A DNA stretch of 53,338 nt from a virus. Shown here in pieces: positions 1 to 8,440 of the stretch (position 1 is its first letter; each line of letters opens with the position of its first letter). The position numbers and the translations under genes were made by a program. Below the pieces are notes generated by a model. It did not search any database. It was not told the origin of the DNA and was given only the letters and a program-made list of their open reading frames with translations. The DNA is taken from the IMG/VR virus record IMGVR_UViG_3300031857_014661, positions 1 through 53,338 of that record, one strand, 5' to 3'.

Positions 1-8
1 AAGTAGAA

Positions 9-575
9 ATGGAACAAGATGAAGACGGTGAATATACTGGTAATTTTGTTGTTAGAGCAAAGGCGGTTATGTTCCCAATTTTGGTTCATGAATTAATTAA
101 AGGTTATTACGATATTTTAGGTGCGGCATCTTTACCAACTGACCCAATTCAAGCTCAAATGGTTAAACAAACTGCTGACACATTAGTAAACGAAATATTT
201 GATATTATCACAGGTACATATTTGTGGGAAAAATTGTTGGAAACATATCCTGCAAAAGTATTAGAAGACAACATGAAGATTGTTCAAAGTTTAATTTTCA
301 GAGAGTTTTCTAAATTACCAAAAAACAAATTCACATCATTAGCCCAAAGAGTTAATAAGGGTGATGCAACTGCGTATACTGAAATGGAACGTATTGCTGA
401 CCAAATCATCGATGAGTTAAACAAACAAGATTTAGAAGAAATTTTAGGTAGTTCAAACTATGAAGATGATGACGATGACGACACTATGGGTTATCCATCT
501 GACGATGATGATGACGATGATGTTGACTTGAGTTTCTTAAGTGATTTAGGTATTGATACTCCGCCAACCAAGTAA
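9..575 (+). CDS. Hypothetical protein upstream of TerL; possible small terminase
   Basis: The reading frame is open to the window edge, so the ATG at 9 is only the first start visible and the gene may begin further left. The 188 residues seen are largely helical, with a hydrophobic N-terminal half (motif VHELIKGYYDILGA) and an extremely acidic C-terminus containing two runs of Asp before a short hydrophobic end. It lies 17 bases upstream of the large terminase. In T4 the equivalent position is the small terminase subunit gp16, but I see no sequence motif that proves this. It could equally be a head-associated protein. The function is unassigned and the small-terminase idea rests on position only. 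Confidence 0.55.
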   Translation: MEQDEDGEYTGNFVVRAKAVMFPILVHELIKGYYDILGAASLPTDPIQAQMVKQTADTLVNEIFDIITGTYLWEKLLETYPAKVLEDNMKIVQSLIFREFSKLPKNKFTSLAQRVNKGDATAYTEMERIADQIIDELNKQDLEEILGSSNYEDDDDDDTMGYPSDDDDDDDVDLSFLSDLGIDTPPTK

Positions 576-580
576 CGGAG

Positions 581-588
581 TATTTATA
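581..588 (+). promoter_or_regulatory. TATTTATA motif, candidate late promoter of terL
   Basis: TATTTATA lies in the 17-base gap between gene 1 and terL, and only four bases (AGGG) separate it from the ATG. It is one of about 18 sense-oriented copies that precede transcription units in this window. Confidence 0.5.
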
Positions 589-592
589 AGGG

Positions 593-2362
593 ATGAGTAT
601 CACAAAAGAACAAGCCCTTATAGAATATGCTAAGTGTGTCAAAAACACTCCATACGCTTTAAGAAATTATTTACAAACGTATGACAACACACAGTCAAAA
701 TACGTTCCGTTGGATTTATTTCCTGACCAAGAAACCTTAGTAGAAGATTATGATAACTACGAGGAAAACATTGCCTTAAAATATCGTCAAGCCGGTGTAT
801 CAACAGTTACTGCCGCTTGGGCGTCTAAAAAAGTAGTTTTTGCAAACAAACAAAAACCTGAAAAAATTCTTGTAATTGCCAACAAATTAGATACTGCGGT
901 AGAATTTGCTAATAAAATTAGAGGGTTTACGGAACAGTGGCCAAATTGGATGGGGGTATCATTTTCATCTGAAAAGAATTCACAAAGACACTTTAAATTA
1001 TCAAATGGGTGTGAAGTCAAAGCGGTTGCAACTTCACCTGATGCACTTCGTGGTTATACCCCTACCGTATTGATATTTGACGAGGCTGCGTACATCGAAG
1101 CTAATGACGATTTCTGGGCAGCTTGTATGGCATCGTTATCAACAGGTGGTAAAGTTATTGTAATTTCAACACCAAACGGATATGATGCAATCTATTACAG
1201 TATCTATGAACAGGCTATTAAAGGAATGAATAGTTTTAAAGTTACTGAAATGTATTGGTGGAGAGACCCAAGATATACTAAAGATTTATACTTTATTAAA
1301 GTCAAAGATTTAATTCACTATTTTTTAAATCGTGATGAATACCCCAACCCTGAGATTATTAGTTTTGATGGTGTACCAACAAGTCAAAGAAATTTTGGTG
1401 ATTTCAAAAAATTAATGGATGATGGTTACAAAGTAAGTTCTGGTTGGTTTGAAACTATGGCCAAAAAGTTAAAATTTGATAAGAGAAAAATTTCTCAGGA
1501 GTTGGAATGTAACTTTTTAGGTTCGGGAGATAACGTATTCGATGCACAATTAACTGATAAGATTAGAACTGAAATGGTTCGTCAACCTGAATCAAAGATG
1601 GTTCAAAATCAATTATGGATTTGGAAAGAACCAGTTGTTGGTCACAGATACATTATGGGTATGGACGTATCAAGGGGTGACTCTGAGGATTTTACATCAT
1701 TCCAAGTTATCGATTTTGACGAAAGGGAACAAGTTGCCGAGTATGTTGGAAAACTTCCTCCTGATGTTGCGGCTGAAATTGCTTATAAGTGGGGAAATTA
1801 CTACGATGCGTTTATTGTTATTGATATTACGGGTGGTATGGGAGTTTCAACATCAAGAAAATTACAAGAATTGGGTTATAAAAACTTATATGTTGATGGA
1901 ATTAATTATGGTAATATTTGGGAGTCAACTGTTAAGTCTAATGAAAAAATACCGGGTATAAACTTTAATGGTAAAAGGGTTCAAATTATTGCGGCGTTTG
2001 AGGAAGCGTTAAGACATGGATTTAAATTGTATTCTGCTAGATTACTTGGTGAGATGAATACGTATGTTTATATAAACGGACGACCTGACCACATGAAAGG
2101 GCAACATGATGATTTAATTATGTCAATGTCAATGGCTTTATATGTTGGACAAAACGCATATAATCAACTTGAAAAGGTTAATGAACAAACAAAGGCTATG
2201 TTAAGCTCTTGGACCGTAGCTGACGACAGTACAAATAGAGAAATAACACAATTTAATCCGGGAATGCCTGTTTTATCACCAACAGGATATAACGATGCTT
2301 TTTCATCAAATCCAACAAAAAAGGATTATGAACAGTATTTATGGTTATTCGGTAGAAGATAA
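593..2362 (+). CDS. terL: Terminase large subunit (gp17-like ATPase/nuclease)
   Basis: This is the DNA-packaging motor, which pumps DNA through the portal and cuts concatemers. The ATPase domain shows a Walker A-type loop KYRQAGVST (about residues 63-71), without the canonical Lys before Ser/Thr but matching the RQxGxST form common in TerL. Walker B is VLIFDEAAY (159-167, D163/E164), followed by the ISTPNG coupling motif. The C-terminal RNase H-like nuclease has acidic clusters at MGMDVSRGDSED (D358), VIDITGGMG (D411) and GQHDDLIMS. The length of 589 residues is close to T4 gp17 (610). It is followed 37 bases later by the portal gene, a classic packaging-module order. The ATG is directly preceded by the TATTTATA motif. 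Confidence 0.96.
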   Translation: MSITKEQALIEYAKCVKNTPYALRNYLQTYDNTQSKYVPLDLFPDQETLVEDYDNYEENIALKYRQAGVSTVTAAWASKKVVFANKQKPEKILVIANKLDTAVEFANKIRGFTEQWPNWMGVSFSSEKNSQRHFKLSNGCEVKAVATSPDALRGYTPTVLIFDEAAYIEANDDFWAACMASLSTGGKVIVISTPNGYDAIYYSIYEQAIKGMNSFKVTEMYWWRDPRYTKDLYFIKVKDLIHYFLNRDEYPNPEIISFDGVPTSQRNFGDFKKLMDDGYKVSSGWFETMAKKLKFDKRKISQELECNFLGSGDNVFDAQLTDKIRTEMVRQPESKMVQNQLWIWKEPVVGHRYIMGMDVSRGDSEDFTSFQVIDFDEREQVAEYVGKLPPDVAAEIAYKWGNYYDAFIVIDITGGMGVSTSRKLQELGYKNLYVDGINYGNIWESTVKSNEKIPGINFNGKRVQIIAAFEEALRHGFKLYSARLLGEMNTYVYINGRPDHMKGQHDDLIMSMSMALYVGQNAYNQLEKVNEQTKAMLSSWTVADDSTNREITQFNPGMPVLSPTGYNDAFSSNPTKKDYEQYLWLFGRR

Positions 2363-2388
2363 AGTTTATTCATAAAAAAAAGATACTA

Positions 2389-2395
2389 TATTTAG
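2389..2395 (+). promoter_or_regulatory. Variant motif TATTTAG before the portal gene
   Basis: TATTTAG followed by AGGG and the portal ATG mirrors the terL leader, where TATTTATA is followed by AGGG and ATG. It is a one-base variant of the common motif and therefore weaker evidence. Confidence 0.3.
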
Positions 2396-2399
2396 AGGG

Positions 2400-4241
2400 A
2401 TGGCAGACAATTTCACCATATGGCAACGACTTACCAAAGTCTTTGGTCCCGACTCAACTTTGGGTCAACAGCCTCCAGTTTATAAATTTGATAAGAAGGA
2501 ATTATTAAAAACCACAGATAAGCAAGAATTTGAGAAGGAAAAACTCCAAGCTCAACAGACAATGTATCTTGGTCAACAGTGGGGTAAAGTAGAAAATAAT
2601 TTATATTCTCAGGCAATTTATTACGAACCAACAAGATTGGCATCATACTATGATTATGAGTCAATGGAGTATACCCCTGAAATTTCCGCAGCACTTGATA
2701 TCTACGCTGAGGAATCAACAACAACAAATGAAGATGGATATATCTTACAAATATATTCAGAATCAAATAGAATTAAGGGAATATTAGCGGATTTATTTAA
2801 TAACAGATTGGATATTAACACCAACTTACCAATGTGGACAAGAAACACTTGTAAGTATGGTGATAACTTTGTTTACTTAAAATTGGATTCAGAAAAAGGT
2901 ATTATGGGTTGTCAACAACTTCCAAACATTGAAATTGAACGTTTGGAACGTGGTATGAAAATCAAACCATCACATAATACAACTGAGGATGCAAAATCTT
3001 TGAAATTCGTATGGAAAGTAAAAGATATGGAAATGAATACTTGGGAGGTCGCACACTTCCGTTTGTTAGGTGATGATAGAAAACTTCCTTATGGTACTGC
3101 TATGTTGGAAAAAGCAAGACGTACTTGGAAACAGTTGTTATTATCAGAAGATGCAATGTTGGTGTATAGAACATCAAGAGCACCTGAAAGACGTGTATTC
3201 AAAGTTTATGTTGGTAACATGGATGATAAGGACGTTGAACCATACATTCAAAGAATTGCTAATAAGTTTAAGAGAGACCAAGTTGTTGACTCAAAAACAG
3301 GTAACGTTGACTTAAGAATGAACCAAATGGCGGTTGACCAAGATTATTTCATTCCTGTTCGTGACCCAGCACAAACAAGTCCTATTGAAACATTGGCGGG
3401 AGCACAGAACCTTTCTGAAATTGCCGATATTGAATATATCCAAAAGAAATTATTAACCGCTCTTCGTGTACCAAAAGCGTTCTTAGGTTTTGAAGAAGTT
3501 GTTGGTGATGGTAAGAACTTGGCATTACAAGATATTCGTTTTGCGAGAACAATTAATAGAATTCAAAAATCAATGATTCAGGAATTAAATAAGATTGCAA
3601 TTATTCACTTGTTTATTCTTGGTTTTGAAGATGAATTAACAAACTTCACATTAGGATTAACTAACCCATCAACTCAAGCTGATTTATTAAAGATTGAGAA
3701 TTGGAAAGAAAAAATACTTCTTTATAAAGATGCGGTTTCTGACCCAGGTAACGGTATCCAAGCGGTATCAACAACATGGGCAAAAAAACACATTCTTGGA
3801 TTCTCTGATGAGGAAATTAAATTGGATATCCAACAACAAAGAATTGAAAAAGCAGTTGGGGCTGAATTACAAAAAACTCCTGAGGTAATTATTCATACAG
3901 GTATTTTTGATAATATTGATAGATTGTATGGTAAGAAACCCGGTGAAACAGCCACGCCACCTGCTGAGGGTGACGATATGGGTGGAGCACCACCAAGTGG
4001 TGATATGGGTAGTTTAGGTGGAATAGGTGGAGGACCTGAAGATATGGGTGGAGCACCTGATATTCCTGAATCCCCTGAACCACCGGCTGGAGGTGAAGTA
4101 ACACCTGAAAGTAAAATGAACGATTTAAATTTAATTTTGGAAGATGATTTAATTAGTGGTAGAGATGAAATTGATTTATCTAAAGGTAGAACATCAATTA
4201 ATGAAATTGAAACCAAATTAAACGAATTATTAAATACTTAA
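2400..4241 (+). CDS. 20: Portal protein (gp20-like)
   Basis: This protein forms the dodecameric portal vertex that nucleates the prohead, docks the terminase and later joins the neck. The 613 residues match gp20-family portals. Evidence includes an early SAALDIYAEES segment, the LPMWTRNTCKYGDNFVYLKL stretch around residues 140-160, the YRTSRAPERRVFKVYVG wing segment, and the LTALRVPKAFLGFEE stem region. The last ~120 residues contain a Gly/Pro/Met-rich low-complexity stretch (about residues 518-565), then an acidic tail; T4 gp20 lacks this. It follows terL and precedes an unknown helical gene, as expected for a head module. Confidence 0.95.
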   Translation: MADNFTIWQRLTKVFGPDSTLGQQPPVYKFDKKELLKTTDKQEFEKEKLQAQQTMYLGQQWGKVENNLYSQAIYYEPTRLASYYDYESMEYTPEISAALDIYAEESTTTNEDGYILQIYSESNRIKGILADLFNNRLDINTNLPMWTRNTCKYGDNFVYLKLDSEKGIMGCQQLPNIEIERLERGMKIKPSHNTTEDAKSLKFVWKVKDMEMNTWEVAHFRLLGDDRKLPYGTAMLEKARRTWKQLLLSEDAMLVYRTSRAPERRVFKVYVGNMDDKDVEPYIQRIANKFKRDQVVDSKTGNVDLRMNQMAVDQDYFIPVRDPAQTSPIETLAGAQNLSEIADIEYIQKKLLTALRVPKAFLGFEEVVGDGKNLALQDIRFARTINRIQKSMIQELNKIAIIHLFILGFEDELTNFTLGLTNPSTQADLLKIENWKEKILLYKDAVSDPGNGIQAVSTTWAKKHILGFSDEEIKLDIQQQRIEKAVGAELQKTPEVIIHTGIFDNIDRLYGKKPGETATPPAEGDDMGGAPPSGDMGSLGGIGGGPEDMGGAPDIPESPEPPAGGEVTPESKMNDLNLILEDDLISGRDEIDLSKGRTSINEIETKLNELLNT

Positions 4242-4243
4242 GA

Positions 4244-4250
4244 TATTTAT
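4244..4250 (+). promoter_or_regulatory. TATTTAT motif, candidate late promoter
   Basis: TATTTAT begins three bases after the portal stop and ends four bases before the ATG at 4255. The copy fills the whole intergenic gap. Confidence 0.45.
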
Positions 4251-4254
4251 TGAT

Positions 4255-4980
4255 ATGAGAAATTTTGGATTATTAAAAAGTATTGTTGAAAATGCTTTAG
4301 TTAAAACATACAAAACTGAAGATTTTAAACAAATTATAAAAGAATTTAGAGATTTTATTAAGGACAACAAATCCGTTGGTGAACTATATGTTGAATACGG
4401 TTCCTTAATGAAAACCAAAGGATTGAACGAAGAAGTTGCGAAAGAATTTTTGGGACTTTCAGTTGATTTCATAAAAAATACAATTAACAGTAACAAACGT
4501 GAATTTGAACAGTTCGACAGCTGGGTTGAAACTTTAGGAGAAAGTATTGATAATCAATATGAGTTATTAGATAACATGGTTTATGCAAAAACCGCCGATG
4601 ATTTTACTAAATTGGTTGAATCAAGAAAACAAATGTGGAAGTTAATGTCAGAAACAAAAGAAGAATCAACAATCACAGAATCAGTTAACATTCCATTAGA
4701 ATCTATGTTTGGTGTGGCAGCTGACACATTCGCAAAAGAATATTCACAATTAAGTGAATCTGAATTGTTTGAATTAAAATCAATCTTAAGAATGTCACAA
4801 GAAGAATTGAGTGAAGGTATTGAAAGATTGAAAACTGAGGTTCTTGGAAAACTTTCAAGTATTAACGAAAGTGATGATGATACCAACAAAAAATTAAATG
4901 AAACAAAGGTAAGAATAGAATCAACACCGATTGATTCCTTATCATATTACAAACTTAAAAAGTTGTCAGAAGGACTTTAA
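4255..4980 (+). CDS. Hypothetical helical protein between portal and protease genes
   Basis: I do not recognise this 241-residue protein. It is predicted to be almost entirely alpha-helical and acidic, with repeated Ser-Glu pairs in its C-terminal half (SQLSESELFELKS, MSQEELSEGIERL). T4 places the small prohead-core proteins gp67 and gp68 between portal and protease, so a role in the prohead core or scaffold is plausible from position and composition. No motif proves it. It ends at a strong hairpin terminator and faces the convergent holin-like gene. Confidence 0.7.
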   Translation: MRNFGLLKSIVENALVKTYKTEDFKQIIKEFRDFIKDNKSVGELYVEYGSLMKTKGLNEEVAKEFLGLSVDFIKNTINSNKREFEQFDSWVETLGESIDNQYELLDNMVYAKTADDFTKLVESRKQMWKLMSETKEESTITESVNIPLESMFGVAADTFAKEYSQLSESELFELKSILRMSQEELSEGIERLKTEVLGKLSSINESDDDTNKKLNETKVRIESTPIDSLSYYKLKKLSEGL

Positions 4981-4984
4981 AATA

Positions 4985-5008
4985 AAAACCCCTCAAAAGA
5001 GGGGTTTT
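4985..5008. terminator. Bidirectional rho-independent terminator
   Basis: AAAACCCCTC, loop AAAA, then GAGGGGTTTT. The 10-bp stem has A and T tracts on either side, so it can stop transcription from both the 4255-4980 gene and the convergent 5012-5251 gene. Confidence 0.85.
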
Positions 5009-5011
5009 TTG

Positions 5012-5251
5012 TTATTCAGCTTTTTTGTCTGAACCTTTTGAGAAAATCTTCTCAACAACTGTAAGACCCAATCCACCACCAGCAATTAAACAAAGTGCAT
5101 CAAACATATACTCAGGTGTTACACCATCTTTAGATGTAAATGTTGCAACATAAGCTAAGATAATTACGTTTAATAAAGTGAATAAAGATGCGAATCTTTT
5201 TGATGAAACGTCAGAACCGTTTCCTAGTAAATTCATAATAAAGTTTTTCAT
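5012..5251 (-). CDS. Small two-helix membrane protein, holin-like
   Basis: The 79-residue protein has two hydrophobic segments, FASLFTLLNVIILAYVATF and ALCLIAGGGLGLTVVEKIF, flanked by charged ends. That is the build of a class II holin, which forms pores in the inner membrane at lysis. I chose the ATG at 5251. An upstream TTG at 5272 would extend the frame by seven codons but lies inside the TATTTAT promoter motif. The gene is on the strand opposite the head genes, between two of them, and just downstream of rpsU. No endolysin is visible nearby, so the lysis role is inferred from membrane topology and size only. Confidence 0.6.
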   Translation of the reverse strand: MKNFIMNLLGNGSDVSSKRFASLFTLLNVIILAYVATFTSKDGVTPEYMFDALCLIAGGGLGLTVVEKIFSKGSDKKAE

Positions 5252-5271
5252 ATTCTTGGTATTTGTTACCA

Positions 5272-5278
5272 ATAAATA
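5272..5278 (-). promoter_or_regulatory. TATTTAT motif before the holin-like gene
   Basis: On the minus strand TATTTATTGG ends 20 bases before the ATG at 5251. It lies immediately after the rpsU stop codon, so the holin-like gene can be transcribed separately. Confidence 0.4.
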
Positions 5279-5473
5279 TTAGTCAAAGTTACTTTGGGCG
5301 ATTTGTTGTTTGTATATTGCTTTTTTTATTTGTTCCCTTTTCAAAGTTGTTTTTTTAACATACTCTTGTTTTGCACGAAGTTGTTCAATTTGTTTTGTTT
5401 TGATAACTTTGTGTTTGTAACGTTTTAAAGCTTTTTCCAAACTTTCACCTTTTTCTAAAATTATTTTTATCAT
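5279..5473 (-). CDS. rpsU: Ribosomal protein bS21
   Basis: The 64-residue protein matches bS21 over its full length. It starts with a beta strand MIKIILEKGES, then LEKALKRYKHKV (compare the family pattern ES-ERALKRFKRKV), then KQIEQLRAKQEYVKKTTLKREQ and a basic tail. In Bacteroidota the family typically shows the ELRARQ/KPSV-type centre seen here. bS21 sits on the 30S platform next to the 3' end of 16S rRNA and the anti-Shine-Dalgarno. A phage copy could enter host ribosomes and change which mRNAs start translation. It is a single gene with its own promoter motif, no Shine-Dalgarno, and is followed by the holin-like gene. Confidence 0.92.
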   Translation of the reverse strand: MIKIILEKGESLEKALKRYKHKVIKTKQIEQLRAKQEYVKKTTLKREQIKKAIYKQQIAQSNFD

Positions 5474-5494
5474 ATAAAAAATGTGTGTTATTGA

Positions 5495-5502
5495 TATAAA
5501 TA
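5495..5502 (-). promoter_or_regulatory. TATTTATA motif before rpsU
   Basis: On the minus strand TATTTATA ends 21 bases before the rpsU ATG at 5473. The leader between them is A/T-rich without a purine-rich ribosome-binding sequence. Confidence 0.45.
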
Positions 5503-5585
5503 TACAAATAAAATTAAATTTGTTAATAAGTTTTTTTTTATTATCTTTTCACTACAACAAATAAACATTTCACAAATGAAAAAGA

Positions 5586-6044
5586 ATGAAAAAAGGAAAA
5601 ACATCAAAATTGGATTTATTCCAAGATGCTAAGTGCTATTACGGTAGTGTAGATGCGACAGAATTAAAATCAATTTATTTAGTATTACAAACATGGGTAA
5701 CACCCACACAAGAAAGGGATAATTGGGAAAGAGTAGTTGGGACAATATCTCGAACTATTAAACATAAAGTTTTAGAAGTTTACAATAAATCATTATTCAA
5801 AGAACATTTTATTGTTGATTTAGATTTAAGAACAAGTGGGATAAAAGTAGATAAAGCAAGTTTTTTAAATCTTGAAATTACATTCTTTACAAAAGAAAAT
5901 ATTGAGTTCAAATCTGAAAATATATCAACAGAATTAAATCACGTATTAAAAGAAGTTCACGACAATGTTTTAAAGAAATCAAAGTATTTTACCATTCAAT
6001 ATTCTAAAAACAAGTTGAAAAACAAAAACTTTGAGATATTCTAA
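5586..6044 (+). CDS. Hypothetical protein upstream of the prohead protease
   Basis: I do not recognise this 152-residue protein. It has a mixed alpha/beta composition with no membrane segment. A strand-like VDLDLRTSGIKVDKASFLNLEITFF is followed by a helix and a Lys-rich C-terminus (SKNKLKNKNFEIF). The start is the ATG at 5586. An ATG at 5576 opens only a 17-codon frame. The stop codon abuts the TATTTAT motif of the protease gene. Its position in the head module suggests a head-assembly role, but nothing in the sequence shows it. Confidence 0.7.
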   Translation: MKKGKTSKLDLFQDAKCYYGSVDATELKSIYLVLQTWVTPTQERDNWERVVGTISRTIKHKVLEVYNKSLFKEHFIVDLDLRTSGIKVDKASFLNLEITFFTKENIEFKSENISTELNHVLKEVHDNVLKKSKYFTIQYSKNKLKNKNFEIF

Positions 6045-6051
6045 TATTTAT
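6045..6051 (+). promoter_or_regulatory. TATTTAT motif before the prohead protease gene
   Basis: TATTTAT starts directly after the stop codon of the preceding gene and ends 16 bases before the protease ATG at 6068. Confidence 0.45.
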
Positions 6052-6067
6052 TGATAAATATTTTAAT

Positions 6068-6790
6068 ATGAAGATACTTAAACCGAATGAAATAGGTAAA
6101 GGAATATTGATAGAATATGATGCAGGTCATATATCTATGAAAAATGCCGTAGATACTGATTTAGTTAATGAACAAAAATCACAATTAGACCACTCTAAAC
6201 CATTTGTATTTTACGCAACTCTACAAAAGTATGGTACACCTAATAGAAATGGTCGTGTATATCCTGAAAATATTCTTAAAAGAGAAGCTGAAAAATATAA
6301 ACAAACAATATCTAAAGGTTTGGCAACATCAGAACTTAATCACCCTGAATCATCTTTGATTGATTTAGACAGAGTATCACACATTATTGATGATATATGG
6401 TGGGATGATAACGTTCTTATGGGTAAACTAAGGTTATTAACAACACCAGGTTTCCATGAAAGAGGTATTGTATCATCTAAGGGTGATGTAGCGGCAAACT
6501 TAATGAGACAAGGTGTTACGATGGGGGTATCTTCACGTGGTGTAGGTTCTTTAGCTAAAAAGGGAGAACACAATGAAGTTCAAAATGATTATGAAATGAT
6601 TTGTTTTGACTTGGTTATGAATCCATCTACACCCGGCGCTTATCTATTCCTTAATAAGGATGACCGTCACAAATACGATGAAAATCTTGAAGAAGAAAAA
6701 AAATCAAAAGAAGATGGAAGAATTGATGGTGGTTTAGGTAAATCGCTTGACTTAATGGGAAAATTGAACGATTTTTTGGGATATAGATAA
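6068..6790 (+). CDS. 21: Prohead core protease (gp21-like, S78 family)
   Basis: This serine protease cleaves the scaffold and the capsid N-termini during head maturation. The 240 residues show the family hallmarks: ATLQKYGTPNRNGRVYP near residues 50-65, a catalytic His in SELNHPESS (H92), a WWDDNVLMGKLRLL strand, and a catalytic Ser in GVSSRGVGS (S155/S156). An MICFDLVMNPSTPGA segment follows with a possible third-residue Asp (D181). T4 gp21 is similar (212 residues). The C-terminal ~40 residues are charged and probably removed by self-cleavage. It precedes the scaffold and capsid genes in the T4 order 21-22-23. Confidence 0.94.
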   Translation: MKILKPNEIGKGILIEYDAGHISMKNAVDTDLVNEQKSQLDHSKPFVFYATLQKYGTPNRNGRVYPENILKREAEKYKQTISKGLATSELNHPESSLIDLDRVSHIIDDIWWDDNVLMGKLRLLTTPGFHERGIVSSKGDVAANLMRQGVTMGVSSRGVGSLAKKGEHNEVQNDYEMICFDLVMNPSTPGAYLFLNKDDRHKYDENLEEEKKSKEDGRIDGGLGKSLDLMGKLNDFLGYR

Positions 6791-6800
6791 AATTATTATT

Positions 6801-7010
6801 ATGGACGAAAAATATTTTGTAGCAAAAATTCAGTACGACTTGATTGATGAAAACACAGGAAAAATCAAAAAAGTTAGAGAAGAAAAATTAGTTAAAGGTT
6901 ACAGCGTAACAGATGTTGAAGCTAAAGTAACCGAAAAATTCAAAGGATTTCAACATGATTGGCGAATAACGGCAGTCAGTGAAAGTAAAATCGATGAAGT
7001 TTTTGAATAA
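6801..7010 (+). CDS. DUF4494-like small protein
   Basis: The 69-residue protein has the pattern YFVAKIQYDL, then KKVREEKLVKGYSVTDVEAKV, then a C-terminal KIDEVF. This matches my memory of DUF4494, a small family of unknown function found mostly in Bacteroidota and their phages, whose members share a 'V(K)ALSFTEAE' centre and a 'KI-EVF' end. It starts 10 bases after the protease stop with no promoter motif, so it is probably co-transcribed with the protease. It ends at a terminator hairpin. Function is unknown. The family call is from memory and would need a profile search. Confidence 0.7.
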   Translation: MDEKYFVAKIQYDLIDENTGKIKKVREEKLVKGYSVTDVEAKVTEKFKGFQHDWRITAVSESKIDEVFE

Positions 7011-7013
7011 TTT

Positions 7014-7035
7014 AAAACCCGAGAAATCGGGTTTT
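7014..7035 (+). terminator. Rho-independent terminator after the protease operon
   Basis: AAAACCCGA, loop GAAA, TCGGGTTTT followed by further T residues. It separates the protease/DUF4494 pair from the scaffold/capsid pair. Confidence 0.85.
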
Positions 7036-7081
7036 TTTTATTTTATTATATCACCATTTAAGATTTTTTTGATTAGGGGCA

Positions 7082-7089
7082 TATTTATA
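7082..7089 (+). promoter_or_regulatory. TATTTATA motif before the scaffold/capsid operon
   Basis: TATTTATA lies 32 bases before the scaffold ATG and downstream of a terminator, so the scaffold and capsid genes have their own start point. This leader is longer than most others. Confidence 0.5.
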
Positions 7090-7121
7090 GTGTAAATAAA
7101 AACTATTTTATTACACAAAAA

Positions 7122-8405
7122 ATGAGCGAAAAAAAATCATTAGTTGAGGAAGCGTTGTTACAAATGAAAAATTTGGAACAAGTTGTTACCGAAAACGCAA
7201 AAGGAATACTTGCTTCTACAATGAAGGAAGAAATCGAAGAGTTAGTAAAAGAGTCTCTTGAAGAGGCTGACACTTATGCTGTAGATGAGTCTTATAGTAA
7301 CGAAGATGTTACTGAAGATGAAGAAGAAGATTCATTGATGGCTATGGACATGAAGACACCTATGATGGGTGATGATATGATGTCCGATGATTCAGATTCT
7401 ATGAAAATGGATGACATGGATGACATGGATGACATGGGATTGGAAGATGATGATGATGAACTAGAACCGTTAGACATGACGGGAGCATCTATGGAAGAAA
7501 TTATGGCAGTACTTAACGGTATGGGCGATAATGACGGAGTTATCATTAAGAAAACTGGTGAAGATTTAGATGTAGACAAAATTACTTTCCAAGACGATGA
7601 CATGATGGAATCATTAGAAGAGTCAGATTATTACAACTCTAATGATACTAATGAATCATACGACGAAGAAATTGTTTACGAAATTGAATTAGGTGAAGAT
7701 GATAATGTTGATGAAGATGACTCTACAGTAACGGAATCTAGTATGATGGTTAAACCAAAAGGTATGGGTATGGGAAAAGTTAAATCAGAAAAATCTTCAG
7801 GTAAAGTAAACATGCAAGGTTTCAAATCTAACATGTCACAACACAAAGAAAACTTTAAAGGTCCTAAGAAATTTGAATTTAAGGAAGGTGAACATGATGT
7901 TGAAGAAAAAGAAACTGAAACAAAAGAAGCTGCTAGAACTTACGGAAATGGAAGTAGAAATTTTCCAAAAAGAAAAGGTCTTCCAAAAATGAAAGTTATT
8001 ACAAATGACGCTTTACAAGAAGAAGTTGAAAAGTTGAGAGCTAAAAATGAAGAGTACAGAAAAGCATTAAATATTTTCAGAGAAAAATTAAATGAAGTTG
8101 CTGTTTTCAATTCTAACTTAGCTTACGCTACAAGATTGTTTACTGAACATACAACTACAAAATCAGAAAAAATAAATATCATGAGACGTTTTGACAACGT
8201 CGAAACAATCAAAGAATCTAAAAATCTTTATCAAACTATTAAAGAGGAATTGGGTTCAGTTGAAAAACCAATGGTTAAAGAATCTATCGTTGAAAACATT
8301 GATAGAACACCATCAAAAGGTTCAACTAATTTGGTTGAAAGTAAGACATATGAAAATCCACAGTTCTTAAGAATGAAGGACCTTATGTCAAAAATGAATA
8401 AATAA
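7122..8405 (+). CDS. 22: Prohead scaffold/core protein (gp22-like)
   Basis: This is the internal core around which the capsid assembles, and the prohead protease later degrades it. The 427 residues show the typical scaffold build. A helical N-terminus is followed by a long Asp/Met-rich low-complexity region (about residues 65-160, with repeats of MDDMD). A Gly/Lys-rich linker then leads to a coiled-coil segment (about 295-335, EEVEKLRAKNEEYRKALNIF), and the C-terminus ends in MKDLMSKMNK. T4 gp22 is shorter (269 residues), and the acidic insert explains the difference. It lies 35 bases upstream of the capsid gene with no promoter motif between, so the two are probably co-transcribed. Confidence 0.88.
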   Translation: MSEKKSLVEEALLQMKNLEQVVTENAKGILASTMKEEIEELVKESLEEADTYAVDESYSNEDVTEDEEEDSLMAMDMKTPMMGDDMMSDDSDSMKMDDMDDMDDMGLEDDDDELEPLDMTGASMEEIMAVLNGMGDNDGVIIKKTGEDLDVDKITFQDDDMMESLEESDYYNSNDTNESYDEEIVYEIELGEDDNVDEDDSTVTESSMMVKPKGMGMGKVKSEKSSGKVNMQGFKSNMSQHKENFKGPKKFEFKEGEHDVEEKETETKEAARTYGNGSRNFPKRKGLPKMKVITNDALQEEVEKLRAKNEEYRKALNIFREKLNEVAVFNSNLAYATRLFTEHTTTKSEKINIMRRFDNVETIKESKNLYQTIKEELGSVEKPMVKESIVENIDRTPSKGSTNLVESKTYENPQFLRMKDLMSKMNK

Positions 8406-8440
8406 AAAATAAACTAAAAACAAACTAAATATTTTAAAAA

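Noticed and set aside
3893-4216. Pro-rich minus-strand frame of 107 residues
   Set aside because: Shadow of the Gly/Pro-rich portal C-terminus; it has no start context or motif.
5252-5272. Longer holin-like protein starting at a TTG
   Set aside because: The extra seven codons begin inside the TATTTAT motif; the ATG at 5251 suits the family better.
7292-7603. Ser/Met-rich minus-strand frame inside the scaffold gene
   Set aside because: Mirror image of the Asp/Met repeats of the scaffold protein; codon bias artefact.
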